A stretch of 64,000 bases of DNA, taken from the NCBI RefSeq assembly GCF_008298015.1, contig NZ_VTPX01000002.1, forward strand, positions 434,001 to 498,000, written 5' to 3'. The notes under the pieces are model-generated. The model did not search any database. It was not told the DNA's origin and saw only the letters and a program-made list of their open reading frames with translations. This DNA is from Salinicola corii. Lineage in GTDB: Bacteria; Pseudomonadota; Gammaproteobacteria; Pseudomonadales; Halomonadaceae. Positions 19,703-29,690 of the stretch are shown one piece after another; the first letter of the stretch is position 1; each line of letters starts with the position of its first letter. Both the position numbers and the translations under genes were made by a program.

Positions 19703-22378
19703 CTACACGTCCAGAACTTCGTAAAGGCGCTCGCGCAGTCGTGCCTGGGCTTCGGGGTCGGTCAGCGGCCGTCCGTGCTTGTCGGTGATGAAGAAGACGT
19801 CCTCGACCCGCTCGCCGAGCGTGGCGATCTTGGCCGTTGACAGCGCGATGTTCTGTTCCATGAAGATTCGACCGACCCGAGCCAACAGGCCCGGGCGATC
19901 GGGGGCGATCAGCTCCAGCGAGGTGCGCGCGTTGGCGGGATCCTGCTCGATGATTACCTCGACTGGTACGCGGAAGTGCTTCAGTTGTCGAGGCGTATGG
20001 CGGCTGACGATCTGCGGATAGTCGTCGGGATCGTCGAGCTCCTCGACCAGATGCCGACGGATCGTCTCCAGTCGCGCCGGATCGCGGATGGCGTCGTCGT
20101 CGTCGTCGAGCAGGATGAAGGTATTGAGTGTCCAGTCGTCGCTGGAGGTGGCGATGCGGGCGTCGTGGATCGACAGGCCCAGTTGCTCGATGGCGGCTGC
20201 CGTCGCGGCGAACAGGTCGTCGGCCGAACGCGTATGAATGAACAGCTTGGTGCCGCCCTCGGTCATGTCCTCGCTGGGCGCACTGACCAGGACCAACGGC
20301 AGGTGATCGTCGTGATGGGCGAGAATTCCCTGGGTCTGCCAGACGATCTCACTGGGCGTGTACTGCAGGAAGTAGTCCTCGCCGAAGGTCTGCCAGAGTT
20401 CTGCGACGCGGGCTACGTCAGCATCGACGGCCCGCAACAGTCCTAACGCCTCCTCGCGGGTCTCGCTGACCCAGCCCTGCCGGTCGACGGTATTGTCGAG
20501 GCCACGGCGCAGCACGCGGCGGGTCTCGGTGTAGAGCTGACGCATCAGCGAGGCGCGCCAACCATTCCATAGCGTCGGGTTGGTGGCGCTGATATCGGCG
20601 ACGGTGAGCACGTAGAGATAGTCGAGGTGAGTCTCGTCTCGAACCGTGCGGGCGAAGGCGTGGATCACGTCCGGATCGGAGATGTCGCGTTTCTGCGCCG
20701 TCTTCGACATCAGCAGGTGGTGCTCGACCAGCCAGGCCACCAGTTGCGTATCCCAGCTCGACAACGCATGACGACGGCAGAATTCGGTGGCATCGATGGC
20801 GCCGAGTTCCGAGTGATCGCCACCGCGACCTTTGCCGATATCGTGATAGAGCCCGGCGATCCACAGCAGTTCGAGCTTGGGCAGTTTCTGAACCACATCG
20901 ATGGCGACGGTATATTCGTCGGTGTCCCGCTCTTCGCGAAAACGCTGCAGGAAACTGAGCAGGCGCAGGGTATGTGCGTCGACGGTATAGATGTGGAAAA
21001 GATCGTGCTGCATCAGGCCGATGGCCTCGCCGAACTCGGGCAGATATTTGCCGAGGACCCCGTATCGATTCATCCGAGTGAGCTGAGTGGGGACATCGCC
21101 GCCACTGCGCAGCAGTTCCATGAACAGGCTCTGATGGCGCAGGTCGTCGCGGAAAGCGTCGTCGATCAAGTGACGATGATCGCGAATCTGGCGGATGGTG
21201 TCGGCTCGTACGCCCTCGATTTCCGGATGCTGGGCCATCAGCAGGAATAGTTCCAGCAGAGCGCCGGGGCGCCGCAGAAAGACATTGGAGTGACGGAGTT
21301 GGATATAGCCGCCACGATTTTCGAAGCGCGCATTGATCGGCTGGGTCTCGAACGATTCGCCGGCGTGGAGAATCACTTCGTCGAAATGCTGCAGCAGCAT
21401 GTCGTTCAGCCCGGCCAGCGCGGTGACGTGGCGATAGTAGGCTTTCATGAACTGCTCGACTGCCAGCCGCTGCGGTGTGTCCGTGTAGCCGAACAGCTTG
21501 GCCAGAGCGCGCTGGTGGTCAAACAGCATGCGATCCTCGGCACGTCCGGCGATCATGTGCAGGGCGTAGCGAACCTGCCACAGGAACGCCTGGCCCTGAC
21601 TGAGAATCCGCAGCTCGGCATCGTTCATGAAGCCTTGCGCGACGACGTCTTCATAGCGCAGTGGACCGAAATGACGCTTGGCCACCCAGCCGATCATCTG
21701 GATGTCGCGCAGGCCACCCGGCGCGCTCTTGAGGTTGGGCTCCAGGTGATACTCGGAGTTGTTGTGCCTGTAGTGACGGGCGATCTGCTCCTGCCACTTG
21801 CCTTCGAAGAACGCCGCCGATGACCACATGTGGTGAGTGGAAAGGCGCTCCCGCATGGCGCTGCGTAGGGCTTCCGGGCCCGCCAGGGTACGGGTTTCCA
21901 GCAGGTTGGTGATGACCGTGATGTCGCTTCGGGCTTCCCGCTCGCAGTCATTGAGCGAACGCACGCTCTGCCCGACCTCGAGACCGATATCCCACAGCAG
22001 GGTAATGAACCCGGTCAGCGACTCGCGATAGGGCGTGTCGTCGTCCGTACCGAGCAGCAGCAGCAGATCGATGTCGGAGTAGGGGTGCAACTCGCCGCGA
22101 CCGTAGCCGCCGACGGCCAGCAGGGCGACGTTGTCGTCCGGCCACTCGAACCGCTCCCAGGCGATCTCGAGCAGTCGGTCGAGGCACCAGGCGCGGCCGT
22201 AAACCAGGTCGCGCACGTCGGCGCCGGCGCGAAAACGGTCGTCGAGGCGCTCGCGGATCGTTTTCAGGGCCTGCTTGAACAGCGCGATGGGTTGGGAGTC
22301 GCGTGCCAGTTCCTCGCGAAAGGCCGCTGCATCAAATAGTGTTTCGTCGGGTTGAAAACGATAATGGTGCAGCAGCAT
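19703..22378 (-). CDS. glnD: Bifunctional PII uridylyltransferase/uridylyl-removing enzyme
   Basis: 891 aa, the usual GlnD length. It modifies and demodifies PII (GlnB/GlnK) according to glutamine level, the primary nitrogen sensor. Domains in order: a nucleotidyltransferase with GGYGRGEL and SDIDLLLL (residues 90-108), the GlnD linker, an HD hydrolase with YHDIGKGRGGDHSELG in the middle, and two C-terminal ACT domains (from about 700) that bind glutamine. It lies 45 nt after map on the same strand, as in many gammaproteobacteria. Confidence 0.96.
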   Translation of the reverse strand: MLLHHYRFQPDETLFDAAAFREELARDSQPIALFKQALKTIRERLDDRFRAGADVRDLVYGRAWCLDRLLEIAWERFEWPDDNVALLAVGGYGRGELHPYSDIDLLLLLGTDDDTPYRESLTGFITLLWDIGLEVGQSVRSLNDCEREARSDITVITNLLETRTLAGPEALRSAMRERLSTHHMWSSAAFFEGKWQEQIARHYRHNNSEYHLEPNLKSAPGGLRDIQMIGWVAKRHFGPLRYEDVVAQGFMNDAELRILSQGQAFLWQVRYALHMIAGRAEDRMLFDHQRALAKLFGYTDTPQRLAVEQFMKAYYRHVTALAGLNDMLLQHFDEVILHAGESFETQPINARFENRGGYIQLRHSNVFLRRPGALLELFLLMAQHPEIEGVRADTIRQIRDHRHLIDDAFRDDLRHQSLFMELLRSGGDVPTQLTRMNRYGVLGKYLPEFGEAIGLMQHDLFHIYTVDAHTLRLLSFLQRFREERDTDEYTVAIDVVQKLPKLELLWIAGLYHDIGKGRGGDHSELGAIDATEFCRRHALSSWDTQLVAWLVEHHLLMSKTAQKRDISDPDVIHAFARTVRDETHLDYLYVLTVADISATNPTLWNGWRASLMRQLYTETRRVLRRGLDNTVDRQGWVSETREEALGLLRAVDADVARVAELWQTFGEDYFLQYTPSEIVWQTQGILAHHDDHLPLVLVSAPSEDMTEGGTKLFIHTRSADDLFAATAAAIEQLGLSIHDARIATSSDDWTLNTFILLDDDDDAIRDPARLETIRRHLVEELDDPDDYPQIVSRHTPRQLKHFRVPVEVIIEQDPANARTSLELIAPDRPGLLARVGRIFMEQNIALSTAKIATLGERVEDVFFITDKHGRPLTDPEAQARLRERLYEVLDV

Positions 22379-22423
22379 GCGACGGGTGTCTCCGGGGGCG
22401 GCGAGGCAGCAGGCGGGCGACGA

Positions 22424-23215
22424 TCAGTCCGTCAGGAAGCCGAAATCTTCGTCGGAACGGGCCGTCAGGACCTCCACGCCGGAAGCAGTGACCAGCAGTG
22501 TGTGTTCCCACTGCGCCGATAGGCTCTTGTCCTTGGTCACTGCTGTCCACCCGTCCTTCAATACCTTGGTGCGATAGCTGCCGGCATTGAGCATCGGCTC
22601 GATGGTCAGGCACATGCCTTCGGCCAGCTCGGCATCGGCTTCCGGGGCGTAGCCGTCGTAATGCAGCACCTGCGGCTCCTCATGGAAGCCTGCGCCGATA
22701 CCGTGACCGCAGAAATCCCGGACCACGGAGTAGCCGGCTTTCTCGGCGTGATTCTGGATGACCCGGGCGATGGTCGACAATCTGGCGCCCGGCCTGACTT
22801 CGGCGATACCTTTATAGAGGCTTTCCTGGGTGACGCGGCAGAGGCGCTCGCCCTGTATCGTGTCACCGATGACGAACATCATGCTGCTGTCGCCGTGATA
22901 GCCATCCTGTGTCTTTACGGTGATATCGATATTCATGATGTCGCCGTTCTTGAGCTTCTTGTCGAAGTCGGGGATGCCGTGGCAGACGACGTGGTTGATC
23001 GAGGTGCAGATCGATTTGGGAAATCCGTGGTAGTCAAGAGGCGCGGGGGTCGAGCCCAACTCCTTGACGATGAAATCGTGGCAGAGCCGGTCGAGTTCGC
23101 CGGTGGAGGCGCCGGCCTTGACGTGCGGAATGATCATCTCGAACACTGCGGCGGCCTGGCGGCCGGCTTCGCGCATTTTTTCGATTTCGTCGGGCGTCTT
23201 GCGTGGAATGTTCAT
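22424..23215 (-). CDS. map: Type I methionine aminopeptidase
   Basis: 263 aa from the ATG at 23215 (GAGAGC just upstream); a TTG 12 nt earlier is a less likely start. It removes the initiator methionine from nascent proteins. The pita-bread fold residues are present: SINHVVCHGIP (His), the metal-binding Asp pair around VDITVKTQDGYHGDSS, GHGIGAGFHEEP (His) and the C-terminal ITIEPM-type Glu (LTIEPML). It is divergent from rpsB, the standard arrangement, and leads into glnD. Confidence 0.95.
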   Translation of the reverse strand: MNIPRKTPDEIEKMREAGRQAAAVFEMIIPHVKAGASTGELDRLCHDFIVKELGSTPAPLDYHGFPKSICTSINHVVCHGIPDFDKKLKNGDIMNIDITVKTQDGYHGDSSMMFVIGDTIQGERLCRVTQESLYKGIAEVRPGARLSTIARVIQNHAEKAGYSVVRDFCGHGIGAGFHEEPQVLHYDGYAPEADAELAEGMCLTIEPMLNAGSYRTKVLKDGWTAVTKDKSLSAQWEHTLLVTASGVEVLTARSDEDFGFLTD

Positions 23216-23591
23216 GCGCTCTCGCAATGGGGGTCGATAGGGGCGATGGAGTATCTTGGGCAGCGATCGTCTATCCTTGGGTGTTGCCGAGCTTTAGACG
23301 ACCGGCGACTTCATCTTGCCTGCGTTCTATGGTATAAATCCGCGCGCTCGACTGCAATTGCCCGCCTACACGTTCCGGCGAGAACGCGAGGACGGTCGGT
23401 CTGGCATGCGACAAGCGTCTTTCGCTGTCACCAGGGTGGTCGAGTCAGTAGCGACGACGGCTTGCGAACGATGGCCGCGTCATCAAAAACACACACGCAC
23501 CGACACATGGTCCCGGGTGCCGCGACGGTCTAGCCGAGCGGTCGGATCCATGGGGTGTGTGGAGGCCTAACCCGATTCTTCAGGAGTCATC
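23216..23591. promoter_or_regulatory. map / rpsB divergent regulatory region and rpsB leader
   Basis: No gene is seen in these 376 bases. TATAAA at 23333-23338 is followed by a GC-rich CCGCGCGC stretch, which would fit a stringently controlled ribosomal promoter. The leader of about 245 nt contains a large hairpin: CACACAC (23490-23496) pairs with GTGTGTG (23555-23561), and CATGG (23506-23510) with CCATG (23548-23552). In E. coli the rpsB leader is the S2 autoregulatory target. AGGAG precedes the rpsB ATG. Confidence 0.5.
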
Positions 23592-24323
23592 ATGGCACAA
23601 GTCAATATGCGCGATCTGCTCAAGGCAGGCGCACACTTCGGTCACCAGACCCGTTACTGGAATCCGAAGATGGGGCAGTACATCTTCGGTGCACGTAACA
23701 AGATTCACATCATCAACCTCGAGCATACGCTGCCAGCACTGCTGGAAGCGACGAGCATCGTCGAGAAGATGGCCTCTTCCAGCAACAAGATCCTGTTTGT
23801 CGGCACCAAGCGTTCCGCCAGCAAGATCATCAAGGAAGAAGCGAATCGCGTCGGTCAGCCGTTCGTCAACCATCGCTGGCTGGGCGGCATGCTGACCAAC
23901 TACAAGACCATCCGGCAGTCGATCAAGCGTCTGCGCGAACTCGAAACCATGCGCGAAGACGGCACGTTCGAGAAACTGACCAAGAAAGAAGTGCTGATGG
24001 CGACGCGTGAGCAGGACAAGCTCGAGCGTTCCATCGGCGGTATCAAGGAGATGGGTGGTCTGCCCGACGCGCTGTTCGTGATCGACGTCGATCACGAACG
24101 CATCGCGATCAACGAAGCCAACAAACTCGGCATTCCGGTGATCGGTGTCGTCGACACCAACTCCAACCCGGACGGCGTCGATTACGTCATTCCGGGTAAC
24201 GATGATTCCATTCGTGCCATTCAGATCTATGTGCAGGCGATTGCCGACGCCTGCGGCAAGGCGAAGGAAGGTCGTCCCGACGAGTTCGTCGAGGTGAGCG
24301 AGGCCAGCGAAGCCGCTCAGTAG
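23592..24323 (+). CDS. rpsB: 30S ribosomal protein S2
   Basis: 243 aa, normal for S2. It opens with the family sequence [24 protein letters not shown] and contains the coiled-coil insertion ([17 protein letters not shown]) that contacts 16S rRNA and S1. It is needed to bind S1 to the 30S subunit. It is followed by tsf after a strong intergenic terminator, as in E. coli, so S2 and EF-Ts are produced at different ratios from one locus. S2 autoregulation through the leader is likely. Confidence 0.98.
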   Translation: MAQVNMRDLLKAGAHFGHQTRYWNPKMGQYIFGARNKIHIINLEHTLPALLEATSIVEKMASSSNKILFVGTKRSASKIIKEEANRVGQPFVNHRWLGGMLTNYKTIRQSIKRLRELETMREDGTFEKLTKKEVLMATREQDKLERSIGGIKEMGGLPDALFVIDVDHERIAINEANKLGIPVIGVVDTNSNPDGVDYVIPGNDDSIRAIQIYVQAIADACGKAKEGRPDEFVEVSEASEAAQ

Positions 24324-24404
24324 TCGAGATGAAAACGGCATCGAGTCTGCGCTGAGCGTGCTCCCGCAGGGCGGCAGTCGGTTCGCCGACATCGGCGCAG
24401 ATAC

Positions 24405-24429
24405 AAGGGGGCTCCATAGCCCCCTTTTT
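24405..24429 (+). terminator. Terminator/attenuator between rpsB and tsf
   Basis: AAGGGGGCT (24405-24413) pairs perfectly with AGCCCCCTT (24418-24426) around CCAT and is followed by TTT. Partial read-through would set the rpsB:tsf ratio. Confidence 0.85.
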
Positions 24430-24494
24430 ACACCCGGAGCGACGCTCTCGTGGCGTCGTTCGTCAGACGAAACAGCGATTCTCAGGGGTAGAAC

Positions 24495-25364
24495 ATGGCA
24501 GCTATCAGCGCTTCTCTAGTCAAGGAACTGCGTGAGCGTACCGGTCTCGGCATGATGGAATGCAAGAAGGCATTGACCGAAGCCGATGGTGACATCGAGC
24601 GCGCGATCGAGGACCTGCGCAAGAATTCCGGTCTGAAGGCCGCCAAGAAAGCGGGGCGAACTGCCGCCGAAGGCGCGATTCTGACCCGAGTTGCCGAAGA
24701 CGGCAGCTACGCCGCGATGCTGGAAGTCAACTCGGAGACCGACTTCGTCTCCCGTGACGACAACTTCAAGAGCTTTGCCTCCAAGGTTCTGGCCAAGGTG
24801 TTCGAGACCAAGTCCGAAGACGTCGCGGCCATCATGGACGGTGAGCTGGAAGATGCACGCAATCAGCTGGTGCAGAAGATCGGCGAGAACATTTCCGTGC
24901 GTCGCGCGGTCGTCGTCGATGCGCCGGAAGGCGGCGTCGTTGGCGCTTACGTTCATGGCGACCGTATCGGTGTGCTGAGCGTGCTCAAGGGTGGTAACCC
25001 GGAAGTGGCCAAGGATGTTTCCATGCACGTGGCCGCGATCAACCCGGTCGTCGCGCGTCCGGAAGATATGCCGCAGGCCCAGCTCGACAGTGAAAAGGCG
25101 ATCATCCTGGCCCAGCCGGACATGGCCGGCAAGCCGGCGGAAATCGCCGAGAAGATGGTCCAGGGTCGCCTCAAGAAGTATCTGGCGGAAAACAGCCTGA
25201 CCGAGCAGCCTTTCGTCAAGGACCCGAACCAGACCGTTGCCGAGTACGCCAAGACGGCGGGCGGCGAAGTGGTTGGCTTCACACGCTTCGAGGTTGGTGA
25301 GGGCATCGAGAAGGAAGAGGTCGATTTCGCCAAGGAAGTGATGGAACAGGCTCGCCGTAGCTGA
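24495..25364 (+). CDS. tsf: Translation elongation factor Ts
   Basis: 289 aa. It is the guanine-nucleotide exchange factor for EF-Tu. The N-terminal UBA-like module ([26 protein letters not shown], residues about 6-32) and the [10 protein letters not shown] core signature are intact. The C-terminal coiled coil and dimerisation domain are of normal length. It is downstream of rpsB behind a terminator and upstream of pyrH-frr, the conserved order. Confidence 0.98.
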   Translation: MAAISASLVKELRERTGLGMMECKKALTEADGDIERAIEDLRKNSGLKAAKKAGRTAAEGAILTRVAEDGSYAAMLEVNSETDFVSRDDNFKSFASKVLAKVFETKSEDVAAIMDGELEDARNQLVQKIGENISVRRAVVVDAPEGGVVGAYVHGDRIGVLSVLKGGNPEVAKDVSMHVAAINPVVARPEDMPQAQLDSEKAIILAQPDMAGKPAEIAEKMVQGRLKKYLAENSLTEQPFVKDPNQTVAEYAKTAGGEVVGFTRFEVGEGIEKEEVDFAKEVMEQARRS

Positions 25365-25421
25365 GTTCCTTGCAGTGCCTGGGATCGTGCACAGGTGCTT
25401 TTGTCTGTGGCCGGTCCCTTT

Positions 25422-25449
25422 GATGGCGTGCGCGAAAGCGCACGCCATC
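25422..25449 (+). other. Perfect 12-bp GAAA-capped hairpin between tsf and pyrH
   Basis: GATGGCGTGCGC (25422-25433) pairs with GCGCACGCCATC (25438-25449) around a GNRA tetraloop. No U-tract follows, so it is more likely an mRNA processing or stability structure than a terminator. Confidence 0.55.
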
Positions 25450-25519
25450 GCGTATCCGGCGGATGAGAAGATCGTCCGCCACCTGCCGAATCCGACTCGT
25501 CAAACCAGGAGAGAGCGTC

Positions 25520-26275
25520 ATGCCTGAAGTCATCGATCGACCCAGCAAGCCCAATGAGCGTAGCGACAAGTCTAAGTACAAGCGCATATTGTTGAAGCTG
25601 TCAGGCGAGGCGCTGACCGGTGAGCAGGATTTCGGCATCGACCCCAAGGTGCTCGATCGCATGGCACTGGAAATTGGCCAGTTGGTGGGGATCGGTGTCC
25701 AGGTTGGTATCGTCATCGGCGGAGGCAACCTGTTTCGTGGCGCGGCGCTGCACGCGGCGGGCATGGAGCGGGTCACCGGCGACCATATGGGCATGCTGGC
25801 CACGGTGATGAACGCCCTGGCGATGCGAGACGCGCTGGAACGCTCCAATATCCGTTCGCGAGTGATGTCGGCGATCCCCATGAGTGGTGTCGTCGAACAC
25901 TACGACCGGCGTACCGCGATTCGGTACCTCACTTCTGGCGATGTGGTCATCTTCTCTGCCGGCACGGGCAATCCCTTCTTCACGACCGACTCGGCCGCCT
26001 GTCTGCGAGGCATCGAGATCGACGCCAACGTCGTGGTCAAGGCAACCAAGGTCGATGGCGTCTACGACAAGGATCCGGTCAAGCACCCGGAAGCCGTCAA
26101 ATACGAGCGTTTGAGCTACGATGAGGTCCTGGATCAGAAGCTCGGCGTAATGGATTTGACCGCCATCTGTCTGGTACGGGACCATGACATGCCGGTTCGC
26201 GTCTTCGACATGACCAAGCCTGGGGCACTGTTGAATCTGGTGGTCGGTGGGCGAGAAGGCACACTGATTGATTGA
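25520..26275 (+). CDS. pyrH: UMP kinase
   Basis: 251 aa from the ATG at 25520, chosen for the AGGAGAG ribosome site; the frame is open further upstream but lacks family similarity. It phosphorylates UMP to UDP. Amino-acid-kinase-family motifs include [22 protein letters not shown], and the DAACLR-type substrate loop. It is homohexameric and regulated by GTP and UTP in characterised relatives. It is 10 nt from frr, so co-transcribed. Confidence 0.96.
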   Translation: MPEVIDRPSKPNERSDKSKYKRILLKLSGEALTGEQDFGIDPKVLDRMALEIGQLVGIGVQVGIVIGGGNLFRGAALHAAGMERVTGDHMGMLATVMNALAMRDALERSNIRSRVMSAIPMSGVVEHYDRRTAIRYLTSGDVVIFSAGTGNPFFTTDSAACLRGIEIDANVVVKATKVDGVYDKDPVKHPEAVKYERLSYDEVLDQKLGVMDLTAICLVRDHDMPVRVFDMTKPGALLNLVVGGREGTLID

Positions 26276-26285
26276 GGTTTAGGAC

Positions 26286-26843
26286 ATGATCGACGATATC
26301 AAGAAAGATGCTGGCGCGCGTATGCAGAAGAGTCTGGATGCGCTTCAGAGCAATTTCCACAAGATCCGCACCGGCCGGGCGCATCCGAGCATCCTGGATG
26401 CGGTGATGGTGGAGTATTACGGCAGTCAAATGCCGATCAACCAGGTCTCGAACATCACGATCGAGGACGCTCGGACTCTGGCCGTGACGCCTTGGGAGCG
26501 CCCGATGGTGCCGAAAGTCGAGAAGGCGATCATGACCGCCGATCTCGGGCTCAACCCGGCTACCAACGGCAACGTGATTCGCGTGCCGATGCCGCCGCTG
26601 ACCGAGGAGACGCGGCGCAACTATATCAAGCAGGCGCGTGCCGAGGCCGAAAACGCCCGAGTCGCGATTCGGAGCATTCGCCGCGACGCCAATGGCGATC
26701 TCAAGGCGCTGCTCAAGAACAAGGAGATCACCGAAGATGACGAGCGTCGCGGCGAAGAGGAAATCCAGAAGTTGACCGACAAGCATGTCAGCGAGATCGA
26801 TCGACTGCTGGAAACCAAGGAACACGACCTGATGCAGGTATGA
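26286..26843 (+). CDS. frr: Ribosome recycling factor
   Basis: 185 aa, the typical RRF length. With EF-G it splits post-termination ribosomes. The tRNA-mimicking fold is recognisable by [13 protein letters not shown] at the N terminus, [15 protein letters not shown]-type hinge (here [17 protein letters not shown]) and a C-terminal long helix. It lies directly after pyrH and before uppS. Confidence 0.97.
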   Translation: MIDDIKKDAGARMQKSLDALQSNFHKIRTGRAHPSILDAVMVEYYGSQMPINQVSNITIEDARTLAVTPWERPMVPKVEKAIMTADLGLNPATNGNVIRVPMPPLTEETRRNYIKQARAEAENARVAIRSIRRDANGDLKALLKNKEITEDDERRGEEEIQKLTDKHVSEIDRLLETKEHDLMQV

Positions 26844-26907
26844 GGGCCTGGGCGCCCGACGTCCTCCGGCACGCGGGCGCCGCTACCCACCTGTCTTGCG
26901 AGCTATC

Positions 26908-27669
26908 ATGACAGACACGCAGTCGCGTGACGTTCAAGCGACGCCGTCGATGCCCCGCCACGTGGCGATCATCATGGATGGCAACAATCGCTGGGCGCGC
27001 GCCAGAGGGCTTTCCAGCGCACAGGGACATCGCGCTGGCGTCGAGTCGTTGCGCGCCGTCATTCGGCGGGCAGCGGAGCAGCGCATCGAGACCCTGACAC
27101 TATTCGCCTTCTCGAGTGAAAACTGGCGTCGCCCCTCGGCCGAGGTCGGTGCGCTGATGGAGCTCTTCATGCTGGTGCTCAAGCGCGAGGTGAAGAAGCT
27201 TCACGAGAACGGTATCCGGCTGAGCATCATCGGTGATCGCCGGCGCTTTTCGTCCTCCCTCCAGAAGCACATGAATCGTGCCGAAGCGTTGACCCGAGAC
27301 AACTCCGGAATGCACCTCGTCGTGGCAGCCAATTATGGCGGACGCTGGGACATCGCGTCCGCGGCGCAGCGTCTGGCACGCAAGGTCGCCGATGGGGTCA
27401 TGAGTCCGGATGCGGTCGATGAATCGGCGCTGGATCGTGAGGTGTGCCTGAGTCAGGAGCCGCCCATCGATCTGTGCATCCGCACCAGCGGAGAGCAGCG
27501 GATATCCAACTTCCTGTTGTGGCAGCTTGCTTACGCGGAGTTCGTCTTCGCACCGGAGCTTTGGCCCGACTTCGATGGTGCGGCGTTCGATGCCGCGCTC
27601 GATGCTTTCAAACAACGCCAGCGCCGTTTCGGCATGAGCCAGCAGCAGGTCGAGGTTCAGGGTGCTTAA
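26908..27669 (+). CDS. uppS: (2E,6E)-farnesyl-diphosphate-specific ditrans,polycis-undecaprenyl-diphosphate synthase
   Basis: 253 aa from the ATG at 26908; a TTG 12 nt upstream is an alternative. It condenses eight isopentenyl diphosphates onto FPP to make the C55 carrier lipid of peptidoglycan and O-antigen. The signature HVAIIMDGNNRWA contains catalytic Asp24. FAFSSENWRRP and the C-terminal DLCIRTSGEQRISNF-type motif are present. Its stop overlaps the cdsA start by 8 nt, so the genes are coupled. Confidence 0.96.
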   Translation: MTDTQSRDVQATPSMPRHVAIIMDGNNRWARARGLSSAQGHRAGVESLRAVIRRAAEQRIETLTLFAFSSENWRRPSAEVGALMELFMLVLKREVKKLHENGIRLSIIGDRRRFSSSLQKHMNRAEALTRDNSGMHLVVAANYGGRWDIASAAQRLARKVADGVMSPDAVDESALDREVCLSQEPPIDLCIRTSGEQRISNFLLWQLAYAEFVFAPELWPDFDGAAFDAALDAFKQRQRRFGMSQQQVEVQGA

Positions 27670-28462
27670 ACAGCGAATACTGACGGCGCTGGTGTTGGCG
27701 CCACTGGCCCTCGGCGGCCTGTTCGGCCTCTCCGGGGGCGGCTTTGCCGCCTTCACCGCGTTCGTCCTGCTGCTCGGGGCCTGGGAGTGGGCACGTCTGG
27801 CCGGATTCGACGCGGTCAAGCCGCGACTGCTCTACACCGCCGGTCTCGGTTTACTGCTGTTGGTCGCGTGGTGGTCGGGGTGGGTTGTGGAGCGTTGGCC
27901 GCTATGGGGCGGTGCGCTCGGCTGGTTGGCCAACACGTGGTGGATTTCGCGTTACCCCGGGGCGACCGGCCAGTGGCAGCCTCCGGTGCTGCGCCTGAGC
28001 ATGGGCGTGTGGGTGCTGTTGCCTTGCTGGGTGGGGCTCTATCAGTTGCGGCAGCAGGGCAGCGAGTGGCTGCTGTTCGTGTTGCTGCTGGTCTGGGTGG
28101 CGGACATCGGGGCCTATTTTGCCGGGCGGCGCTATGGCCGGCGCAAGCTGGCGGCGAACGTCAGTCCGGGCAAGTCATGGGAAGGCGTCTATGGCGGTTG
28201 GGTTGCCGTCGCGCTGCTGGTGCTCGTCTACGCAGCCTGGCTCGAACTTGATTTTGGTCAGGCGCTGGCCTTGCTGGTGGTCGCGCTGGTGGTGGCTTTT
28301 ATCTCCGTCATCGGGGATCTACTCGAGAGCATGCTCAAGCGCTTCTGCGGGTTGAAAGATTCCAGTCACCTGCTGCCGGGCCACGGTGGCATTCTCGATC
28401 GTATCGACAGCCTGACGGCTGCCGTTCCCCTCTTCGCCTTGATCCGCCCCTGGCTGGGATAG
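27662..28462 (+). CDS. cdsA: Phosphatidate cytidylyltransferase
   Basis: 266 aa from a GTG start inside the end of uppS. It is an integral membrane enzyme making CDP-diacylglycerol from phosphatidate and CTP for phospholipid synthesis. Hydrophobic helices span most of the chain. The C-terminal CDP-diglyceride synthetase signature [20 protein letters not shown] followed by [12 protein letters not shown] is intact. It is followed 7 nt later by dxr. Confidence 0.95.
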   Translation: MLKQRILTALVLAPLALGGLFGLSGGGFAAFTAFVLLLGAWEWARLAGFDAVKPRLLYTAGLGLLLLVAWWSGWVVERWPLWGGALGWLANTWWISRYPGATGQWQPPVLRLSMGVWVLLPCWVGLYQLRQQGSEWLLFVLLLVWVADIGAYFAGRRYGRRKLAANVSPGKSWEGVYGGWVAVALLVLVYAAWLELDFGQALALLVVALVVAFISVIGDLLESMLKRFCGLKDSSHLLPGHGGILDRIDSLTAAVPLFALIRPWLG

Positions 28463-28469
28463 CGCACCG

Positions 28470-29690
28470 ATGTCTTCCTCTTCCTGCAAGGTCACACTAC
28501 TGGGCGCGACCGGTTCCATCGGCCGCAGCACGCTGGACGTTATCGCCCAGCACGCCGATCGCTATCAGCTTCATGCGGTGACCGCCCAGCGTTCCCGCGA
28601 GGCGCTGCTTGAGATCTGCCTACGATTCGAGCCGCAGAGAGCGGTGATTGGCTCGTCACAGGATGCGGAGTGGCTACGCTCCCGGCTTCGGGAAGCCCGG
28701 TTGACGCGGATCGACGTCTCCCATGGGGAGTCTGCCCTGCTGGAAGTGTCGCGCGCGCCCGAAGTGGACGTCGTGATGGCGGCTATTATGGGTGCGGCGG
28801 GGCTGATGCCAACGCTGGCGGCGGTCGAGGCGGGCAAGCGCGTGCTGCTGGCCAACAAGGAGGCGCTGGTGATGTCCGGCGGGTTGTTCATGGATGCCGT
28901 GTCGCGCCATGATGCCACTCTTTTGCCTATCGACTCGGAACATAATGCCATCTACCAGTGTCTTCCTATGCAGCGTGCTGGTAGACATCGCGAATTGACT
29001 CGTGATGGAGTATCGCGGCTGCTGCTGACGGCGTCGGGAGGGCCGTTTCGAACCTGGTCGCTGAATGCGCTCGAAAATGTCACGCCTGATCAGGCGTGTG
29101 CGCACCCCAACTGGTCGATGGGGCGCAAGATCTCCGTCGATAGCGCCACCATGATGAACAAGGGGCTCGAACTGATCGAGGCGTGTTGGCTGTTTGATAC
29201 GTCGCCTGCGCAGGTCGAGGTGGTGGTTCATCCGCAGAGCATCGTCCATTCGATGGTCGGGTACGCCGATGGTTCGGTGCTGGCGCAGATGGGTAATCCC
29301 GACATGCGTACGCCGATCGCCTACGGTCTGGCTTGGCCTTCGAGACTCGATGCCGGGGTCGAGCCGTTGGATCTGTTCGCGGTATCCCGGCTCGATTTCG
29401 AGGCGCCGGACGAGGCCCGGTTCCCGTGTCTGCGGCTGGCTCGAGAGGCGATGGAAGCTGGTGGCACGGCGCCGGCGATCCTCAATGCCGCTAATGAAGT
29501 CGCGGTGCAGGCATTCCTCGACGGAGAGCTCTCTTTTCTTGGCATTGCCAAGCTGGTCGAGGCCACGCTCGAGGCGACCGAGATGCGAGCAGCGGATTCG
29601 TTCGACGTGATATTGTACGAGGATGCACGAGCGCGGCGGTCGGCCGAGCGTCTGCTGCATCAACGGTCTTTTCAGAGGGGGCGGGCGTGA
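28470..29690 (+). CDS. dxr: 1-deoxy-D-xylulose-5-phosphate reductoisomerase
   Basis: 406 aa. It converts DXP to MEP with NADPH, the committed step of the MEP isoprenoid pathway, supplying the nearby uppS. GATGSIG at residues 12-18 is the NADPH site; LANKEALV and IDSEHNAI contain the metal ligands; [11 protein letters not shown] belongs to the conserved C-terminal region. Length is normal. The stop codon overlaps the rseP start. Confidence 0.96.
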   Translation: MSSSSCKVTLLGATGSIGRSTLDVIAQHADRYQLHAVTAQRSREALLEICLRFEPQRAVIGSSQDAEWLRSRLREARLTRIDVSHGESALLEVSRAPEVDVVMAAIMGAAGLMPTLAAVEAGKRVLLANKEALVMSGGLFMDAVSRHDATLLPIDSEHNAIYQCLPMQRAGRHRELTRDGVSRLLLTASGGPFRTWSLNALENVTPDQACAHPNWSMGRKISVDSATMMNKGLELIEACWLFDTSPAQVEVVVHPQSIVHSMVGYADGSVLAQMGNPDMRTPIAYGLAWPSRLDAGVEPLDLFAVSRLDFEAPDEARFPCLRLAREAMEAGGTAPAILNAANEVAVQAFLDGELSFLGIAKLVEATLEATEMRAADSFDVILYEDARARRSAERLLHQRSFQRGRA

